Positions 1 through 11,140 of a DNA stretch of 64,000 bases are shown one piece after another. A program made the translations under genes and the position numbers. Positions within the stretch are counted from its first letter, which is position 1, and each line of letters begins with the position of its first letter. Under the pieces are notes generated by a model. That model saw only the letters and a program-made list of their open reading frames with translations. It did no database searches and was not told the origin of the DNA. Source of the DNA: Nitzschia sp. DOCU1 (taxonomy: Eukaryota; Bacillariophyta; Bacillariophyceae; Bacillariales; Bacillariaceae); the NCBI GenBank assembly GCA_951394045.1, contig OX595996.1, forward strand, positions 62,001 through 126,000, read 5' to 3'.

Positions 1-659
1 GATTGGAAACGCAAGAAGGTATCGTTTGGTCTCTCCTCATTCGGTGGGGTCCATCAAAATGTGTGGCTCTGCTTGTTTTGGAAATTGCTTCCGCCAGAAT
101 GAACGAATGACGTTTGTGAATTCATCGCCAGCTACCGTACCGTAGGTTCCATTGTTACTGTACTTCAATCTTGCCTACCCTGTTCGATGGTCGCGAATTT
201 GCGATTCTTTCTTTCTCTTCAACTACGTTTTATAAAGACACATTGAGATGCAGCGAAGCCGATAAATATCAACGAAGAAAAAAATCATTCTACTTTTACT
301 TTCTGTGAGGTACGTATTGCTATGGCCCCCAACGAATGACGTTGGTACAACGCAAGTACCGAGATTCGAAAGGGAAGCAGCCTCAAAAAAGAACTAAACC
401 GCAATCAGAATTCCGGGAATAGGAATCCAGTACCGGGTGTCGTGTAGAGGCTGGTGTTAGAGGCTTGGAGCGAACCCCCCCCAAATGCCTCTGATAAAAG
501 TCAACCAACCCCAGAAATTCCACATTTCCTCTCCGAAATTGATGAGTCGCAGATTCGTTTGCCAACGATAATACTTTACTTGATGGGTTCGGGGTCGGGT
601 TTACGTCTTCATTCTCCACCACTCATTGCATCTCCATCCTTTTCAATAGAATCTTAACC
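1..659. other. intergenic, no gene seen
   Basis: No open frame here looks like a recognisable protein on either strand, and no RNA gene was recognised. The last bases place an ACC before the ATG at 660, a favourable start context, so this stretch probably holds the promoter and 5' UTR of the gene that follows. Confidence 0.5.
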
Positions 660-1589
660 ATGAATCTCGGGTTTTTGGATTCCCAGATAGCTCCACTACC
701 GAGCCATTACGGAAGGAACGATTACCTGCTGAACAAACATACCAGAGAGTACTATGAAAGAGGACGAATAGAGAGTCGAACCAATGATCGAACAAACGAT
801 CTCCAAGTGTCCTCAGGGGGGCACCAACAGCGACAGAAACCCCTCACGAATTGTTTCAAACCCACTTTCCCTGAGACATCAAACGAGGGAACTCCGAACT
901 CTGTCACCATGTACCCCAGCCTGAAACAGCATCAACAAGACAAGATGTCAAGTGGTAGTAACACGAGGAAGCGCCCATCATCTGCATATTCTTTTCCTCC
1001 CCTTCCTACCTCAACAACATCCAAAGCAATTCCTATTGCTGGTGACTCGATGAAGCGCACGGCATCGGAACTCCAGCTGATGGAAGACGAGGCGATGGCC
1101 GATTACCGGGACTATTGTATGTACACCAGGATTGTGAAAGGAATGAACGAACGCCGTTCTTGGACGAAGCTGCCCTGCTATGATGATGAGGCTACACGAG
1201 CGATTCACAGCATTACTAGAACTCGTCAATTACCAGTTAAGGACAGTCCGACCAGCTATGTGACGGACGGTTGCTTGAGACGACATTCTACTGGTGTGAC
1301 GGAGCCCTTGATTCTGGTAGGGGCGCCTCACGACGTAAAGTTTGCACAAGTGGGGGGCGAGACAACTAGAACCCCAGCTACTCAAGTTCGAGAACTTCAA
1401 GACAAGGACGGTAGACGATATCTTCCTGATCCAAGGTTTGCTGGGCCAGGCGCTCTTTTCGTAGGCTCAAATCACACCCACCCACAGCATTTTGCAACGA
1501 TGGAATCAACTGGGTGGAATACGACAGCTACTACTCAAATTTACGGTCAGGAAGGCGACGACGGCGTCTTCATGATGGACGATATGTAA
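660..1589 (+). CDS. hypothetical protein, 309 aa
   Basis: A single open frame from ATG (context ACCATG) to TAA. I do not recognise the family. The protein is polar and mostly low in hydrophobic residues, with no signal peptide or membrane segment. The N-terminal 100 residues are rich in Arg, Asn, Thr and Ser; a basic Ser/Lys/Arg stretch near residues 95-110 could serve as a nuclear signal. A more ordered-looking part with Tyr, Trp and Cys lies at residues 130-180, and the C-terminus is acidic with several Met residues. It could be one exon of a longer gene, but no obvious splice partner was seen. It is called a gene because of frame length, start context and the absence of a better frame on the other strand. 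Confidence 0.55.
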   Translation: MNLGFLDSQIAPLPSHYGRNDYLLNKHTREYYERGRIESRTNDRTNDLQVSSGGHQQRQKPLTNCFKPTFPETSNEGTPNSVTMYPSLKQHQQDKMSSGSNTRKRPSSAYSFPPLPTSTTSKAIPIAGDSMKRTASELQLMEDEAMADYRDYCMYTRIVKGMNERRSWTKLPCYDDEATRAIHSITRTRQLPVKDSPTSYVTDGCLRRHSTGVTEPLILVGAPHDVKFAQVGGETTRTPATQVRELQDKDGRRYLPDPRFAGPGALFVGSNHTHPQHFATMESTGWNTTATTQIYGQEGDDGVFMMDDM

Positions 1590-3429
1590 ACAGAGGTGTG
1601 TGGATGGAATCAGGGTCGATCATCTGTTTCTATCTACGGCGGGCAGTCAAACACCAACGGGTACTATCACTGCTTCTTTTCTTCGTCGTATCGCCGCTCC
1701 CGCCATTGCTACGCGTTGCCTCATGCTTCTGCTGCTTGGGTCCCCTGCGCTAGAGCGCCCAGAGTCCTAGCTAGCTATTTACTCAATATTTTGCTATTCT
1801 AATTTACAATTTTCATAGACTACATGTTGAGAACAGCGTACTTAAGAATGAATGCCCATCTGTCTATGCTCAACAAAACGCTTCTTCTACTGTTGAAATC
1901 AAAGTACTAGCTTCATCTTGTACTGTATCCGAGAAAGGATTTTGTAGAGTCGTTCGTCGGGTAAACTAGCCACTACCGGTAGCAGTATTACCTTAGCAGA
2001 GGCCCACCAGGTTTTGAAAGCCGCCAGCATCAAGAAGTCGAAGACTCTAGTAAAGAGGTATTGCTTAAACCTTGTTTATTTTGGTCTGTAGTCCGCGGAC
2101 TGTCCAGAACCATCTTTTCTCGGAGAGTTCTTCCCGCCAGTCGTGCCTTTCTAAGCCGCTGGAAACCACGATACCGGCACGTCGAAATTGCATCAACAGT
2201 GTGTCATCAGGCCAGAGACGGGTTGACACTGTTGTCATCTTGGTGGACATTGGGGCCCATCCGCTCAAGTGTGTTAAAAACGAGTTTTATATAATAATGG
2301 GCCCGGGGCTGACACCACTGCTAATAAGACGCTATCGTGTAGTTACCAAACAAGGAGACGAACTCCGAGACTAAATTCTTGGAAAATGCCTTTTTGCTGT
2401 TTATCGAGTCCCCATTTTGTTGTTGCAGCCCACTATCACATCATCAAACGGGCAAGGTGAGTTCGACGTGTTCTGACACCGCCCATCATGAAGTTGATTC
2501 GAAATCTTTTCGTGCTTCGTCTACTAACCAATCGAAGAAGATGGCAATGCGAAATCTCTTCTTGGTCATGAGTGTTCAGCACCAATCCATGTGGAGGTCG
2601 GCTCTCTTGTTACATAAGCCCCGAACGATTCTTTCCATGTTCTCCATGTTGAGCATGTGCGTTGTGTATCGCACGTGGACGGAAATATGGGCACGTACCG
2701 AATGCAGTGTGCCTCTGCGCGAACCCAGTCGCGGCGTCTTTGGGATTTCTCTCCATGCCTTTCGCTACTACCGTAGTGAGAGCAGCCGCCGATGGAATTT
2801 GTAAACCTCCAGCAAAAAGTGGACCCGTCTACCACTCTCTTTTCATGGTAGAGTACTCTTCTATCTAAACGAAGATTGATGGCATTTCGCCTCGGTGGTT
2901 GATTGAGTCAACGAGTTTTCAGGCTAGCATGTTTCACGGACGTAGTGCACCGGCGACCATGAAATCCCGTTCTAATGAAAGATGTATTAGCCGAAATGAA
3001 GAAGTGACGGCACGGCTATAGGTTATATTGCAAAAGCCGTCCTAGATAGCTAGCAATGGTTTACCCCGAACTTGCGCAAGGAACAACATTTTCAGCAGCA
3101 GTATCCACTGATCGTGCCGAGAATTGATTGCTGTCACCGGTCACTCAACCCGGTAGAATATAAAGGGCCCCATGTACCCAAAGCCATACCCCGATGCGAG
3201 AACTACAGTCTCCCAAAGCTCCTTGCTCCAATATCTCAAGAACATCCCAGGCAATCTAGCGGCAAGAACCGATCCCCGTGTTATAGCATGCTGCATTTCC
3301 ATCGATGTCACCCCACTCTGTCATGCCGCGTCCAAAGGCACAGCGTTAATGCTCCAGCAGAAACAGCAAGCCCCACCACCAAGAAGTAGTGCGATGTCGT
3401 CCAATCTATTACAATCCGCCATTCTTGGC
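1590..3429. other. 1.8 kb intergenic, no gene recognised
   Basis: Several frames of 65-141 codons occur on both strands (the longest at 2379-2804 on the plus strand), but they overlap each other, use Cys- and Ser-rich compositions typical of chance translation, and contain no motif I know. No tRNA- or rRNA-like sequence was recognised. Confidence 0.4.
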
Positions 3430-5119
3430 CTACGACAGACGCGAGATTCCCGCGTTGTTGTTGGAACAATAGGGATTTGATGCCGTCATTCTCTTGGTCA
3501 AGGTCGGATCCATATTGGAAATGGATTCCAAGGCTGGGCGCTTGTTGGTGTTGCTGTTGATCGTAGGAGTCACTAGGGGTGGTGGTTGAATGGGCAGACC
3601 GTTGCCAATCGAATTTCGAGGATTCGAATGGTGACCTCGCGAAGATTTTGGACGATGTTCCTCTTCGAGGTCGTCGGCAAAGTCAGCCAAGTCGAATTCG
3701 GAAGTATGGAACAATGCGCTATTGCGTAGCATGTCCATGGGGGTTGGTGGAGGAGGTGCGGTTTGGGAAGTTGTAGTACTACACTGGTAGCTCGAAACTG
3801 GCGTCGCCGCCGTCAGGCTATTGACGGGTCGAGAAGGATAAGAAGGACGCGGTGGGTCGGCTTGCTGTCTAGGTGCGGTACTACCAGATTCCTGGGTATT
3901 GGGAGCTACCATCGTAGCGTTTGCATTGTTGCTGGTACTAGTACCAGTGCATGGCGTTGTTTGAATATTGTTTGACTGTCGATTCACTGCTGCCCGCGGT
4001 ACTATTTGCGGTGCCCGACCTACCGTTGCGGCTGGATTGATCGAAGAAGACGATCGATTGACCGCTGGCTGGAATGGAATGTTGGATGATCCTAGAGGAA
4101 GAATCCGTGCATTGCCGGGAGCTGCAGCTACATTCACCGAAGTGGGTGCTCCTGGATGACTAACGGGCGGATTCTTTTGTACCGATGATTGAGCAAGGGT
4201 CAGGTTGGATGCTACCACAGCCGGCCGAGACGAAACTGCAGCAGTCGATACAGTGGTCGAAGAGCTCGTGCTGTTAGCACTTGTAGTGGTGGATGACGTC
4301 GTCATCGGCGCTGTTACTTGATCCTTGGCAAATCCAAACTTGGCATTGGCTCGTTCGATATCATACTTGTCCAGAGCATCCTTGAGACTAACCGGAGCCT
4401 TGTTGATGGTGAAATTTCCTTGATATAGTGCTGCACAAGGCAACAGAATAAGATACGGATGAGTCCTAGATAGCAAGCAGTCAATAGCCACTCCAGCTAC
4501 TTGAGTAGCCTGCTGATGCATCCATAACGCCACGTTTGTACTTACAATTCCCCAGTTTGTCTCCAAAATGTCGTGCCGCTCGTTTCAAAGCATCCGTAAC
4601 ACTCGCTTTAAGAGCATTTGCCACTGCCGTTGCAAAGCATCGATCCGTCGAGTCGCCCGCTCCACAATCTTCGCGATAGCTGCCAGAGGCTCTGTGCGTG
4701 ACTCGCACCATGGCAGTGCACACTACTGTGTATTTGTCCTTGTCTTTGATACATTCTTCGCGCTGGGTGCGAACAATATCCAAATTCCATCCATCCCATC
4801 CAAAGACATCATTCAATGTTCGAGTCACGCCGTCTCCCGAAAGGTACGTGAGCTTCTTGTTGCCAGGCCCCGGTCGCGTACACACTTCGCCACGCAAGGG
4901 TTTCGTGGCAAGCAAACGATCGACTGACACGGGACGACCTTTGTGATCCAGGAGCACGCTACCGTCTTCGGGATTATATACATACTGGACTTGTTTCGAG
5001 GGAGGTGCCGTCGAAGGAGGATGATAGGACTGAAGGACGCGGCGTTCGATATCGTCCGCTTGGGCGACCAAGCTGCCGTTGCTCGAGGAAGCTGAGTGGT
5101 TGGATGGCGCGTGATCCAT
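3430..5119 (-). CDS. RAD52: RAD52-like recombination mediator protein, 2 exons
   Basis: RAD52 proteins anneal complementary single strands and help load RAD51 in double-strand break repair in the nucleus. Exon 1 is 5119-4546 and exon 2 is 4430-3430, joined by a 115-nt GT-AG intron (4431-4545); joining gives 524 aa. The conserved N-terminal annealing domain spans about residues 60-215: a NDVFGWDGW block (as in the NEMFGYNGW-type motif of known RAD52), a basic segment, REDCGAG, and the AVTDALKRA-like helix (here SVTDALKRAARHFGDKLGN) that ends at the splice site. Splicing continues it as LYQGNF, as in other RAD52s. The remaining 300 residues are Ser/Thr/Pro/Asn-rich and look disordered, which is usual for RAD52 C-termini. 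A short acidic stretch, DLADFADDLEEE, near residue 440 could be a partner-binding site. Family assignment is firm; the C-terminal exon structure is less so. Confidence 0.9.
4431..4545 (-). other. RAD52 intron, 115 nt
   Basis: The 5' splice site is GTAAGTAC and the 3' site is TTGTGCAG, both on the minus strand. Removal splits an AAT|T-CA codon boundary and restores the conserved LGN-S-LYQGN reading. Without removal the frame runs into a stop in the middle of the annealing domain. Confidence 0.85.
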
Positions 5120-5469
5120 AATGAAGGATCGAGGCAGTTCAACGATTTACAAAACAAACTAAAAATGCAAATGGATGGACAAAGGAAGGATTCATCCAGC
5201 ACAAAATGAACAGGGGCGGGGCCATGGTGTACTCATCGCATTCCCGCACGACGGCAAAAGAAACGTTTGAGAATTGAGGATGCCAAGGGACGGCGGGCGC
5301 GTTTACTTAGAGAAAAAATGGCACTTTGCCTGCCGGGGCAATATCCAAATATTTCGAACAAAACGCTTTCCGCGCGGGCATCGCTGACCTCTTGCAGCTC
5401 GCGAGGTCTCGGGCCGCTCGTATTGGAGCGCTCGTCTAAAGACAATACGTATGATACGAGTACTTCGAA

Positions 5470-5640
5470 TACCCTCTCTACTACTACTCTGTTAGTAGAC
5501 ACTGGGACCACCGGGAACAATGCCTACTAGAGTAGCTATAGCGCTCGTTACTCACAAAATACTATCTCTATACTCTACTAGACACCAAGACCACCCGGGA
5601 ATGATGGCCGCTGCACTTCATGCTATCTAGAGTGGCTATT
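5470..5640. repeat. imperfect tandem repeat in the RAD52 upstream region
   Basis: Two diverged copies of roughly 80 bp lie at about 5470-5545 and 5566-5640. Both run through CTCTACTA-type trinucleotides, a GACACYRRGACCACC core, CGGGAAYRATG, and end in CTAGAGTRGCTAT. The rest of the 5120-5784 gap holds no recognisable gene. Confidence 0.5.
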
Positions 5641-5784
5641 TCTACTGTTTCCTAGCCCTTGGTAGAAGTAATTTCCAGCTGGTTGCAATCGTGTACATTA
5701 GTAACAGAATCATTGCTCGACTAGACAATACTGACGATAGCGGGCAGCTGATCAACTACATGAAACTAGTACGTGCGTAGTGGT

Positions 5785-8307
5785 CTACGAATCATGGGTG
5801 CTTTCGTCGTCCGAAGAAGAAACATCCGAATACTCGTCATCGTCCAAATCACCCCCTTTGTCAAAGCGCGACGCAAAGGACATGGCTTCGAGCAAGTCTT
5901 GCTCGGCAACGCCCAACTTTCGGGCAGTCAGCTTGAAGTTGGTAATAGCATCAATCATTTCATTCAATTCTTCTTCTTTGTCTGGTTTGGTTTTCTTGTT
6001 CTTAATTGAGTCTTTGGGACGCTTGCTCGAACGCACAGGTGCCTTGGGGGATTCACGACGACCCCACAAGGGCTTTTTTACTGCAGTAGTAGTCTTGGGT
6101 GATGGTGTCCTTTTGGCAAAAACGGGAGATCGGGGAGGTGCAATCTTCGTGAATGCTCCCTTGGATGACGAATGACCTGGTACCGCATTTCGTCCGGGGG
6201 GTGCTGCCTTTGTTGGTGTCGTAGGCGGTCTCTTTGAACGCTTTCCTTGTAGTTTGGATTGAATATCTTTGGGCGTTGCTGACATGGCGCACTCTCCACC
6301 GTTGATAATCAACAAGCCAGTGGCTCCATCTTTGGATGTGAATGGCACCATTTCGATCCCTTCTTGCCCTTCCACTTTGGATTCATAGTGGGGCTTGTCG
6401 GAATTGCTAGTCGACTGTTGAATGTCCGGTCCGTCACCAAGCTGGGTATCGATTGCTAGCTTCTTGTTCGACTTGGTCTTGGCAGCTTGCTTCTCTACGA
6501 CATCATTCCATGACGTGGTCGCCTGACGATTTGATGGTCCCGTCTCATGTTTTGTTGGCTCGACCTTTCCTGTTGCTGCTTTCTTTTTCGCTTTGGCATG
6601 TTGTACCTCTGCAGGTTTTCGGGTGGGGACCGTGGCCAGCTGACCTCGAGGCTCGGGCGATCGGCTCCGAGCCGCCCTAGTATTACGCATGGGCTCTGGT
6701 CGTTTGTTCTCAGAAGCATTCTTCTGTGTTTGTTCTGGACGCTTCGTAGATTGAGAGCGGGAAAGAGACTTCGCTCGTTGTCTCGACCGAGATCGGGCGA
6801 CTTCTTCCCGCTTTTGAAAACGCGAACGAGTAGCGCCAGTATTACGTTTGGACTTCGTTCTAGACCCTGAACGTGGTTTAGAGCATGAGCGAGACCGAGA
6901 ACGCTGTCTTCCTCTAGAGTGGACGCGGTCCTTGCCTTTCATGTCCTTCGTTGGCGTGTTGGATCGCTTTGTCGCAACTCCTGCTCCATTCATTGGAACA
7001 GGGGTTTTCGATCGCGATCGCTTTGTCTCCGCTACCTTATTGGAGCCGTTTCGTCCAAATGAGAGACCCTTTCGCCCCCCTTCTTTATCTTTTGATGCAG
7101 AGGACTTCGAAACTGGCGTTGGGGCTCTATTTTGTCCCATCTTCGTTTGTTCTTTGCCAGACATCATTACTCTTCGAGAATTCCGACCCTTGGGGGGGAT
7201 CTTAACATCTCTATCTTCAAGACGCACTGCCGCGGGTGGACTTCTCCCTTGCTCCATGAGTCGAGGCTTGATATACTCTTGGAATGTATCCCCCATAGAG
7301 GAAATAGTTGACTCTTCGAAGAAAGAATGTCTTTGTGGAGCGAGAGCTGAGGGGGCTTCTTCGAGAAGATGAGAAGCGCCAAACGATTCTCTTTCTTCTT
7401 CGTCTTCAGTCTGAGCTTCTTCTGTTTCATCCTCTCGATCCTCTGAAGCTTTTTGTTGCGTTTCTTCGGTTTCTTGGGTTTCTTGTGACTTTGTTTTGCG
7501 TGGCGAGCGTCGGCGCCTTTCCTCGATGGGCTGCTCGATTGATCGACGTTGGTTTTCTTCCAACCCGCGCTGAACCGCTTGTTCCATGGTCTCAAGTTGT
7601 TTTGCTACTCCAGCCATGCCCAATTGAATTCCATCGCGAAGCAGGGTTGACAACTGTAGCCCGGCTTCTGCGGCTTTGGCACCAACGCAGGTGGCCGCTT
7701 CGGAGACCTTTTGAAGCTGATCCTCTGTGGGCTTGTAGCTCTCGAAAAATGACATCAAAGCAGTCTCACGGGGAGCAGTAGCTTCCGTTTTCTCGTGTAC
7801 GCTCTCTACAGCATACCTCTCATCAACTTCGTCGTAATCTTCTCCATGGAGGTCCTGGTAGTTTGCTTTATTTTGGTTTTCATCGTTCTCGACGTCTCGT
7901 TCGTCATTGACAAGCTGCCTTTTGCCATTGACCTCTTCTCTAGAGGACAAGACCGCCTTCGTCTTCGTCTCGGCAGCATATTCAACAATAGAATCATCTT
8001 CATCAACAGCCGTAAGAGTCAGCGACTCGTTATACGACAGTAGATCTCTGTTGTCGGCCTTTCTTGTATCCACGACAACTCCCTCCATCAAGTGCCGAAT
8101 TGACGACTCGTCCGGAGCTCCTGATACTCGACTGGGGCTATCGATTTTCCAATTAGGCATTGGAGCCCAGTCACTCTCCGTTGTATCCTGGACGGGCTTG
8201 GTACGGTGGTGTAAAATCATATTGAGAAGCGAAACTCGGTTATTCCATGGCCAAGGTGAGAAAAGAAAAGTGTGTAATTTATGGGAGCGTGTTGCTTTAG
8301 CGTGCAT
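5785..8307 (-). CDS. large SR-like disordered protein, about 840 aa
   Basis: One uninterrupted frame. The first true ATG is at 8307; an alternative in-frame ATG lies at 8220. The middle of the protein has dense Arg-Ser dipeptides (RSRSRQRAKSLSRSQS type) as in SR splicing proteins, but no RRM or other folded domain is visible. The N-terminal third is acidic with a possible amphipathic or coiled part (residues 190-300, rich in Glu, Gln and Leu). The C-terminal end has a helix-like block, ITNFKLTARKLGVAEQDLLEA, followed by an acidic Asp/Ser tail. A closely similar block ends the giant protein encoded at 11964-17375. The function is unknown; a role in nuclear RNA metabolism is only suggested by RS content. 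It may be a basic scaffold unrelated to splicing. Confidence 0.6.
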   Translation of the reverse strand: MHAKATRSHKLHTFLFSPWPWNNRVSLLNMILHHRTKPVQDTTESDWAPMPNWKIDSPSRVSGAPDESSIRHLMEGVVVDTRKADNRDLLSYNESLTLTAVDEDDSIVEYAAETKTKAVLSSREEVNGKRQLVNDERDVENDENQNKANYQDLHGEDYDEVDERYAVESVHEKTEATAPRETALMSFFESYKPTEDQLQKVSEAATCVGAKAAEAGLQLSTLLRDGIQLGMAGVAKQLETMEQAVQRGLEENQRRSIEQPIEERRRRSPRKTKSQETQETEETQQKASEDREDETEEAQTEDEEERESFGASHLLEEAPSALAPQRHSFFEESTISSMGDTFQEYIKPRLMEQGRSPPAAVRLEDRDVKIPPKGRNSRRVMMSGKEQTKMGQNRAPTPVSKSSASKDKEGGRKGLSFGRNGSNKVAETKRSRSKTPVPMNGAGVATKRSNTPTKDMKGKDRVHSRGRQRSRSRSCSKPRSGSRTKSKRNTGATRSRFQKREEVARSRSRQRAKSLSRSQSTKRPEQTQKNASENKRPEPMRNTRAARSRSPEPRGQLATVPTRKPAEVQHAKAKKKAATGKVEPTKHETGPSNRQATTSWNDVVEKQAAKTKSNKKLAIDTQLGDGPDIQQSTSNSDKPHYESKVEGQEGIEMVPFTSKDGATGLLIINGGECAMSATPKDIQSKLQGKRSKRPPTTPTKAAPPGRNAVPGHSSSKGAFTKIAPPRSPVFAKRTPSPKTTTAVKKPLWGRRESPKAPVRSSKRPKDSIKNKKTKPDKEEELNEMIDAITNFKLTARKLGVAEQDLLEAMSFASRFDKGGDLDDDEYSDVSSSDDESTHDS

Positions 8308-8648
8308 GGAGAATGGCCGACGGGTGCGCACACATGGAACGAAATTGAGTTAATTAGGACAGAGCGGATCGCTCGGAAGATTATTTATGGAATTGGCGTC
8401 CCCTTTTGGATATTGACATACATTCGTGACGGTATACTGTTATTGGCACAATGTGCCATAAGAAATCGACGAAGGCCTATGTACTTTGAGAATCATCCTA
8501 CAGAGCCGTAGATGATTTAAATTACTGCCAGCCGAGCCCCCCTCGCTCCTTTGATCCTCCAAGTCATAAGTCACAACCGTACTAGAGCTACTATTACTTC
8601 AATCAATGTATCATAGGAGCGCTGACAAATCCTGCATTTTATTACCCA
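8308..8648. other. intergenic, no gene seen
   Basis: This short spacer between the start of the SR-like gene and the left arm of the inverted repeat has no recognisable coding or RNA feature. It would contain the promoter of the SR-like gene on the minus strand. Confidence 0.4.
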
Positions 8649-9011
8649 GGGACACCAGCGAAAATACCGCATGTTGCCAGTTTTGGCGATACGGAGCGAC
8701 AGACAGATCTCACCGCGGTAGGGCCAAGGGGAAAGGGGGCATGCAGGCGCGCAAGACGAATTTTCGAGTACCACAACGGATTCAGGAACAGTTTTGGTTG
8801 GTCAGTTTGAATGTGTAACGACATCATTTACTTATAGAAAATAATCAATTTAATATATGCCTTTTGAATTCAGCAAGCACGTCGGTCATTCAACGAATCG
8901 CCAGATCACCCCTTAAAGATGAAAGCCTCCCTGGCGACATGGCTGGGGGAATTGGCGGGAGTCGGGGGGAATTGGCGGGAAATTCCCGCCAATTCCCCCC
9001 GACTCCCCCCG
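8649..9011 (+). repeat. left arm of a 363-bp inverted repeat
   Basis: This arm is matched on the opposite strand by 11275-11637, also 363 bp, with about six to eight mismatches by eye (around 98% identity). The match starts at a GGGACACC and ends in a G+C-rich palindrome. The two arms flank 2.26 kb that contain the JmjC/cupin-like gene. No target-site duplication was found, so it could be a foldback-type element, a pair of inverted MITE copies, or an inverted segmental duplication. Confidence 0.85.
8957..9007. repeat. 51-nt near-perfect palindrome (25-bp stem)
   Basis: Positions 8957-8981 pair perfectly with 8983-9007 around one central A. The centre reads GGCGGGAAATTCCCGCC and the outer part is G6/C6 with GACTCCC. 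The TTCCCGCC half-site resembles the E2F consensus, but this could be coincidence. The same structure lies at 11279-11329. Confidence 0.85.
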
Positions 9012-9132
9012 TTTCCCGCCAAAGAGTCATTCCGCGCCTGCCAGGCAGAGTCGCGAGCGTGGCGAGACGGACGGCTTGCTTGGGTTTTGGTGCATTGCTA
9101 TCAACACAAGTTTCTCATCCATCACAAAAACC

Positions 9133-9327
9133 ATGGCAAGCAGCAGCAACAACAAAAGGAGAAAGAAGGAGGTCAATACCCGTAACTTCGGGGCCTCAGT
9201 CCCCATGGCAATCGATGCCACCACTGCCAACCCCGCGAAAAAGCGCAAAGAACGTGCTGCTCCAAACGCCGCCGAGGCTCCGCGGCAACCCACAGTAGCT
9301 CTACTAGCTACGACAGGGTATCGATAG
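9133..9327 (+). CDS. possible small basic protein, 64 aa, or gene fragment
   Basis: The ATG is in a good context (AACCATGG) and the frame encodes a Lys/Arg-rich start (KRRKK) and a second basic block (KKRKE), like two nuclear localisation signals, with Ala-rich linkers. It ends at TAG. I do not recognise a family. It lies just inside the left inverted-repeat arm and could be the 5' remnant of a gene truncated by the rearrangement, or chance. No splice continuation was identified. Confidence 0.25.
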   Translation: MASSSNNKRRKKEVNTRNFGASVPMAIDATTANPAKKRKERAAPNAAEAPRQPTVALLATTGYR

Positions 9328-9429
9328 AGCTCAACCTTTTTATAATGCCGTTAGAGTAGAGTCATGGTAGACTGCAACTGTATTCCATCTACTTGTGTCT
9401 GATTCGAAGTAGTAGTTACTTTTCTATGA

Positions 9430-11140
9430 TCAATAATACGCCGCTTCACACTTTTCCACACCCCCGGCCCGACCTCCAAAATAGGCATCGCCTTCGACAT
9501 CGACGCCACTTCGTACGTTGCACTGAGCACTTTTTTGCAAGCTTGTAATATAGTGGAACCAATGGCTAGGGATGTAGAGGACTTCTCCGGCTTTGAGTAC
9601 CGTATCCAATGCCATGGCATCTCCAGCACGTTCCAACCAGGCCCGTTCCCCCTCTGGCATGTCGGCGTTGTCCAAATCCTTCAAATGACCAAAATTGAGC
9701 ATGGAATGTCTAAAAATTGGATGACCACGACTGGTAACAATGGGCAATTTGGTACATTGGCTGGGCGGACTTAGAATGTAGCGTTTGACACCCGTCACCA
9801 TGGCCACCATGTTGCGTCCCGAATCAAAATGGGTCGCGGCAGTAACACCACGTTCTCCAAATCGACATTGAATGCCTTTTTGACCCGAGGGATCAAAGAC
9901 AAAAAAGGTTTCCGTGGGAGACGAAAAGGAGGGTAAATCTCTCGAAATAAACGTCCAATCCTTCTTGGGCAAATGCCGTTCTTCCTTGTCGACGCCCGCT
10001 TGAAAGTACATGTGGGGTTGATTCGCATCTAGGCGTACTGCATCAGCGTATTTGGCATGACGAGCCCACTTGGCAAACGTATAATCGCTATTGCGACTCG
10101 ACGGAACACCTAGAAGGGAAACAGGCCAAGCGGGTTGTGTAAAAAAGGCAAAGAAATTGTCTGTCGATTCTTGACAAGTGCCTTGAGCTTGAGGAAAGGG
10201 ACCATGAGTCGAATCAAAATTTTGAGAGACATAGGCATCCGTCCAAATTTGTCCCGCCTTTACAACTTCAGGAACATTGACAAGCTTAAAAGGAAGTTTG
10301 GCCTCTCGAAACAATTTGGCAGCTTCCAAATCATGAGGATTCGTATAATCAAAATGCAGGAGCCGTTCCTGAATAGGATTTGGGGGGTGACTAACTCATC
10401 TTGAGGCCAGGTTTGCATCAATTCTTTGAGTGGAACGAGGGGAGGATACTCGCCCAGCTTTGGCAATTCATAAAGTTTGGGAGGATATTGATAGGAATGC
10501 TGGGTGTAATCCACGGCAGGACCTTGATCTAAATTGACTTGATTGGCGTGCATTTCCCATGCCATGCTCATGCCCAAGTGTCGGACAGCAAAATATCGTT
10601 GCGGACTTCGACCCCACTGCCGACGATCTCGTGTCGATTCCAGCGAAGGTTTTTCATCCCCCGCCGACAGGGGCGGCAACAAATCGTCACGAACCCAACG
10701 CGTGCCATGATTTTCGTTCTTGAGCACGCGTTGTTCCAATTCTTGTAGGTGTGGTTCAAATTGTGCAATATTGTCCGCCCCAAACAATCGTCCAAACAAG
10801 CCCTGAGATTCTTGATTCTTGCGTTTACGATCCTGAGGTTGACGCTGAGGTTGTTCCATGGGACGACGTCGACGTCCCTGTGCATCTAGTTGTTGACCCC
10901 ACCAGCAGCACCACCCACACGCAATTGGTCTCGTCGTTGTTCTTCTAGCACGGCACGGCGTCGAGACTCGGCATGTTCGGGAATGTCCCACATGGTCCGC
11001 CAGGTATACACCAATACCACCAAACTAGCTCCAAAGGTTAACAGACTTTGTCGTAACCTTTGTTGGCGTTGCACCGTACGTTTGTGATACTTTTCATCGC
11101 CGTTCGTCATGATTGCTGTTGCTTCTGCTACAACAGTCAT
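9430..11140 (-). CDS. JmjC/cupin-like Fe(II)-oxygenase domain protein, frame broken twice
   Basis: Three overlapping minus-strand frames form one protein. The N-terminal part (from ATG 11140 or 11110) has a basic stretch and one hydrophobic segment (LLTFGASLVVLVYTW) that looks like a type II membrane anchor. A Gln/Arg-rich linker follows, then a C-terminal domain with THFDSGRN and IPSHWFHYI. These give the H-x-D...H iron-binding set of JmjC/cupin-8 hydroxylases. The frame shifts at two places, each at a homopolymer (CCCC at 10897-10900 and GGGGGG at 10382-10387, plus-strand letters). One missing base at each run would make a continuous 570-codon protein, so sequencing or assembly error is the likeliest cause. 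Real mutation or very short introns (23-35 nt) are possible but less likely. The gene lies wholly between the inverted-repeat arms. Confidence 0.7.

Noticed and set aside
1590..3429. A gene in the 1.8-kb gap, for example the 141-codon frame at 2379.
   Set aside because: No motif, no plausible splice partners, and overlapping frames of similar length on both strands.
10860..10991. A 26-35-nt intron and a 23-nt intron to explain the frame breaks in the JmjC/cupin-like gene.
   Set aside because: All other introns in the window are at least 67 nt, whereas single-base homopolymer changes fix both breaks and give an exact codon count.
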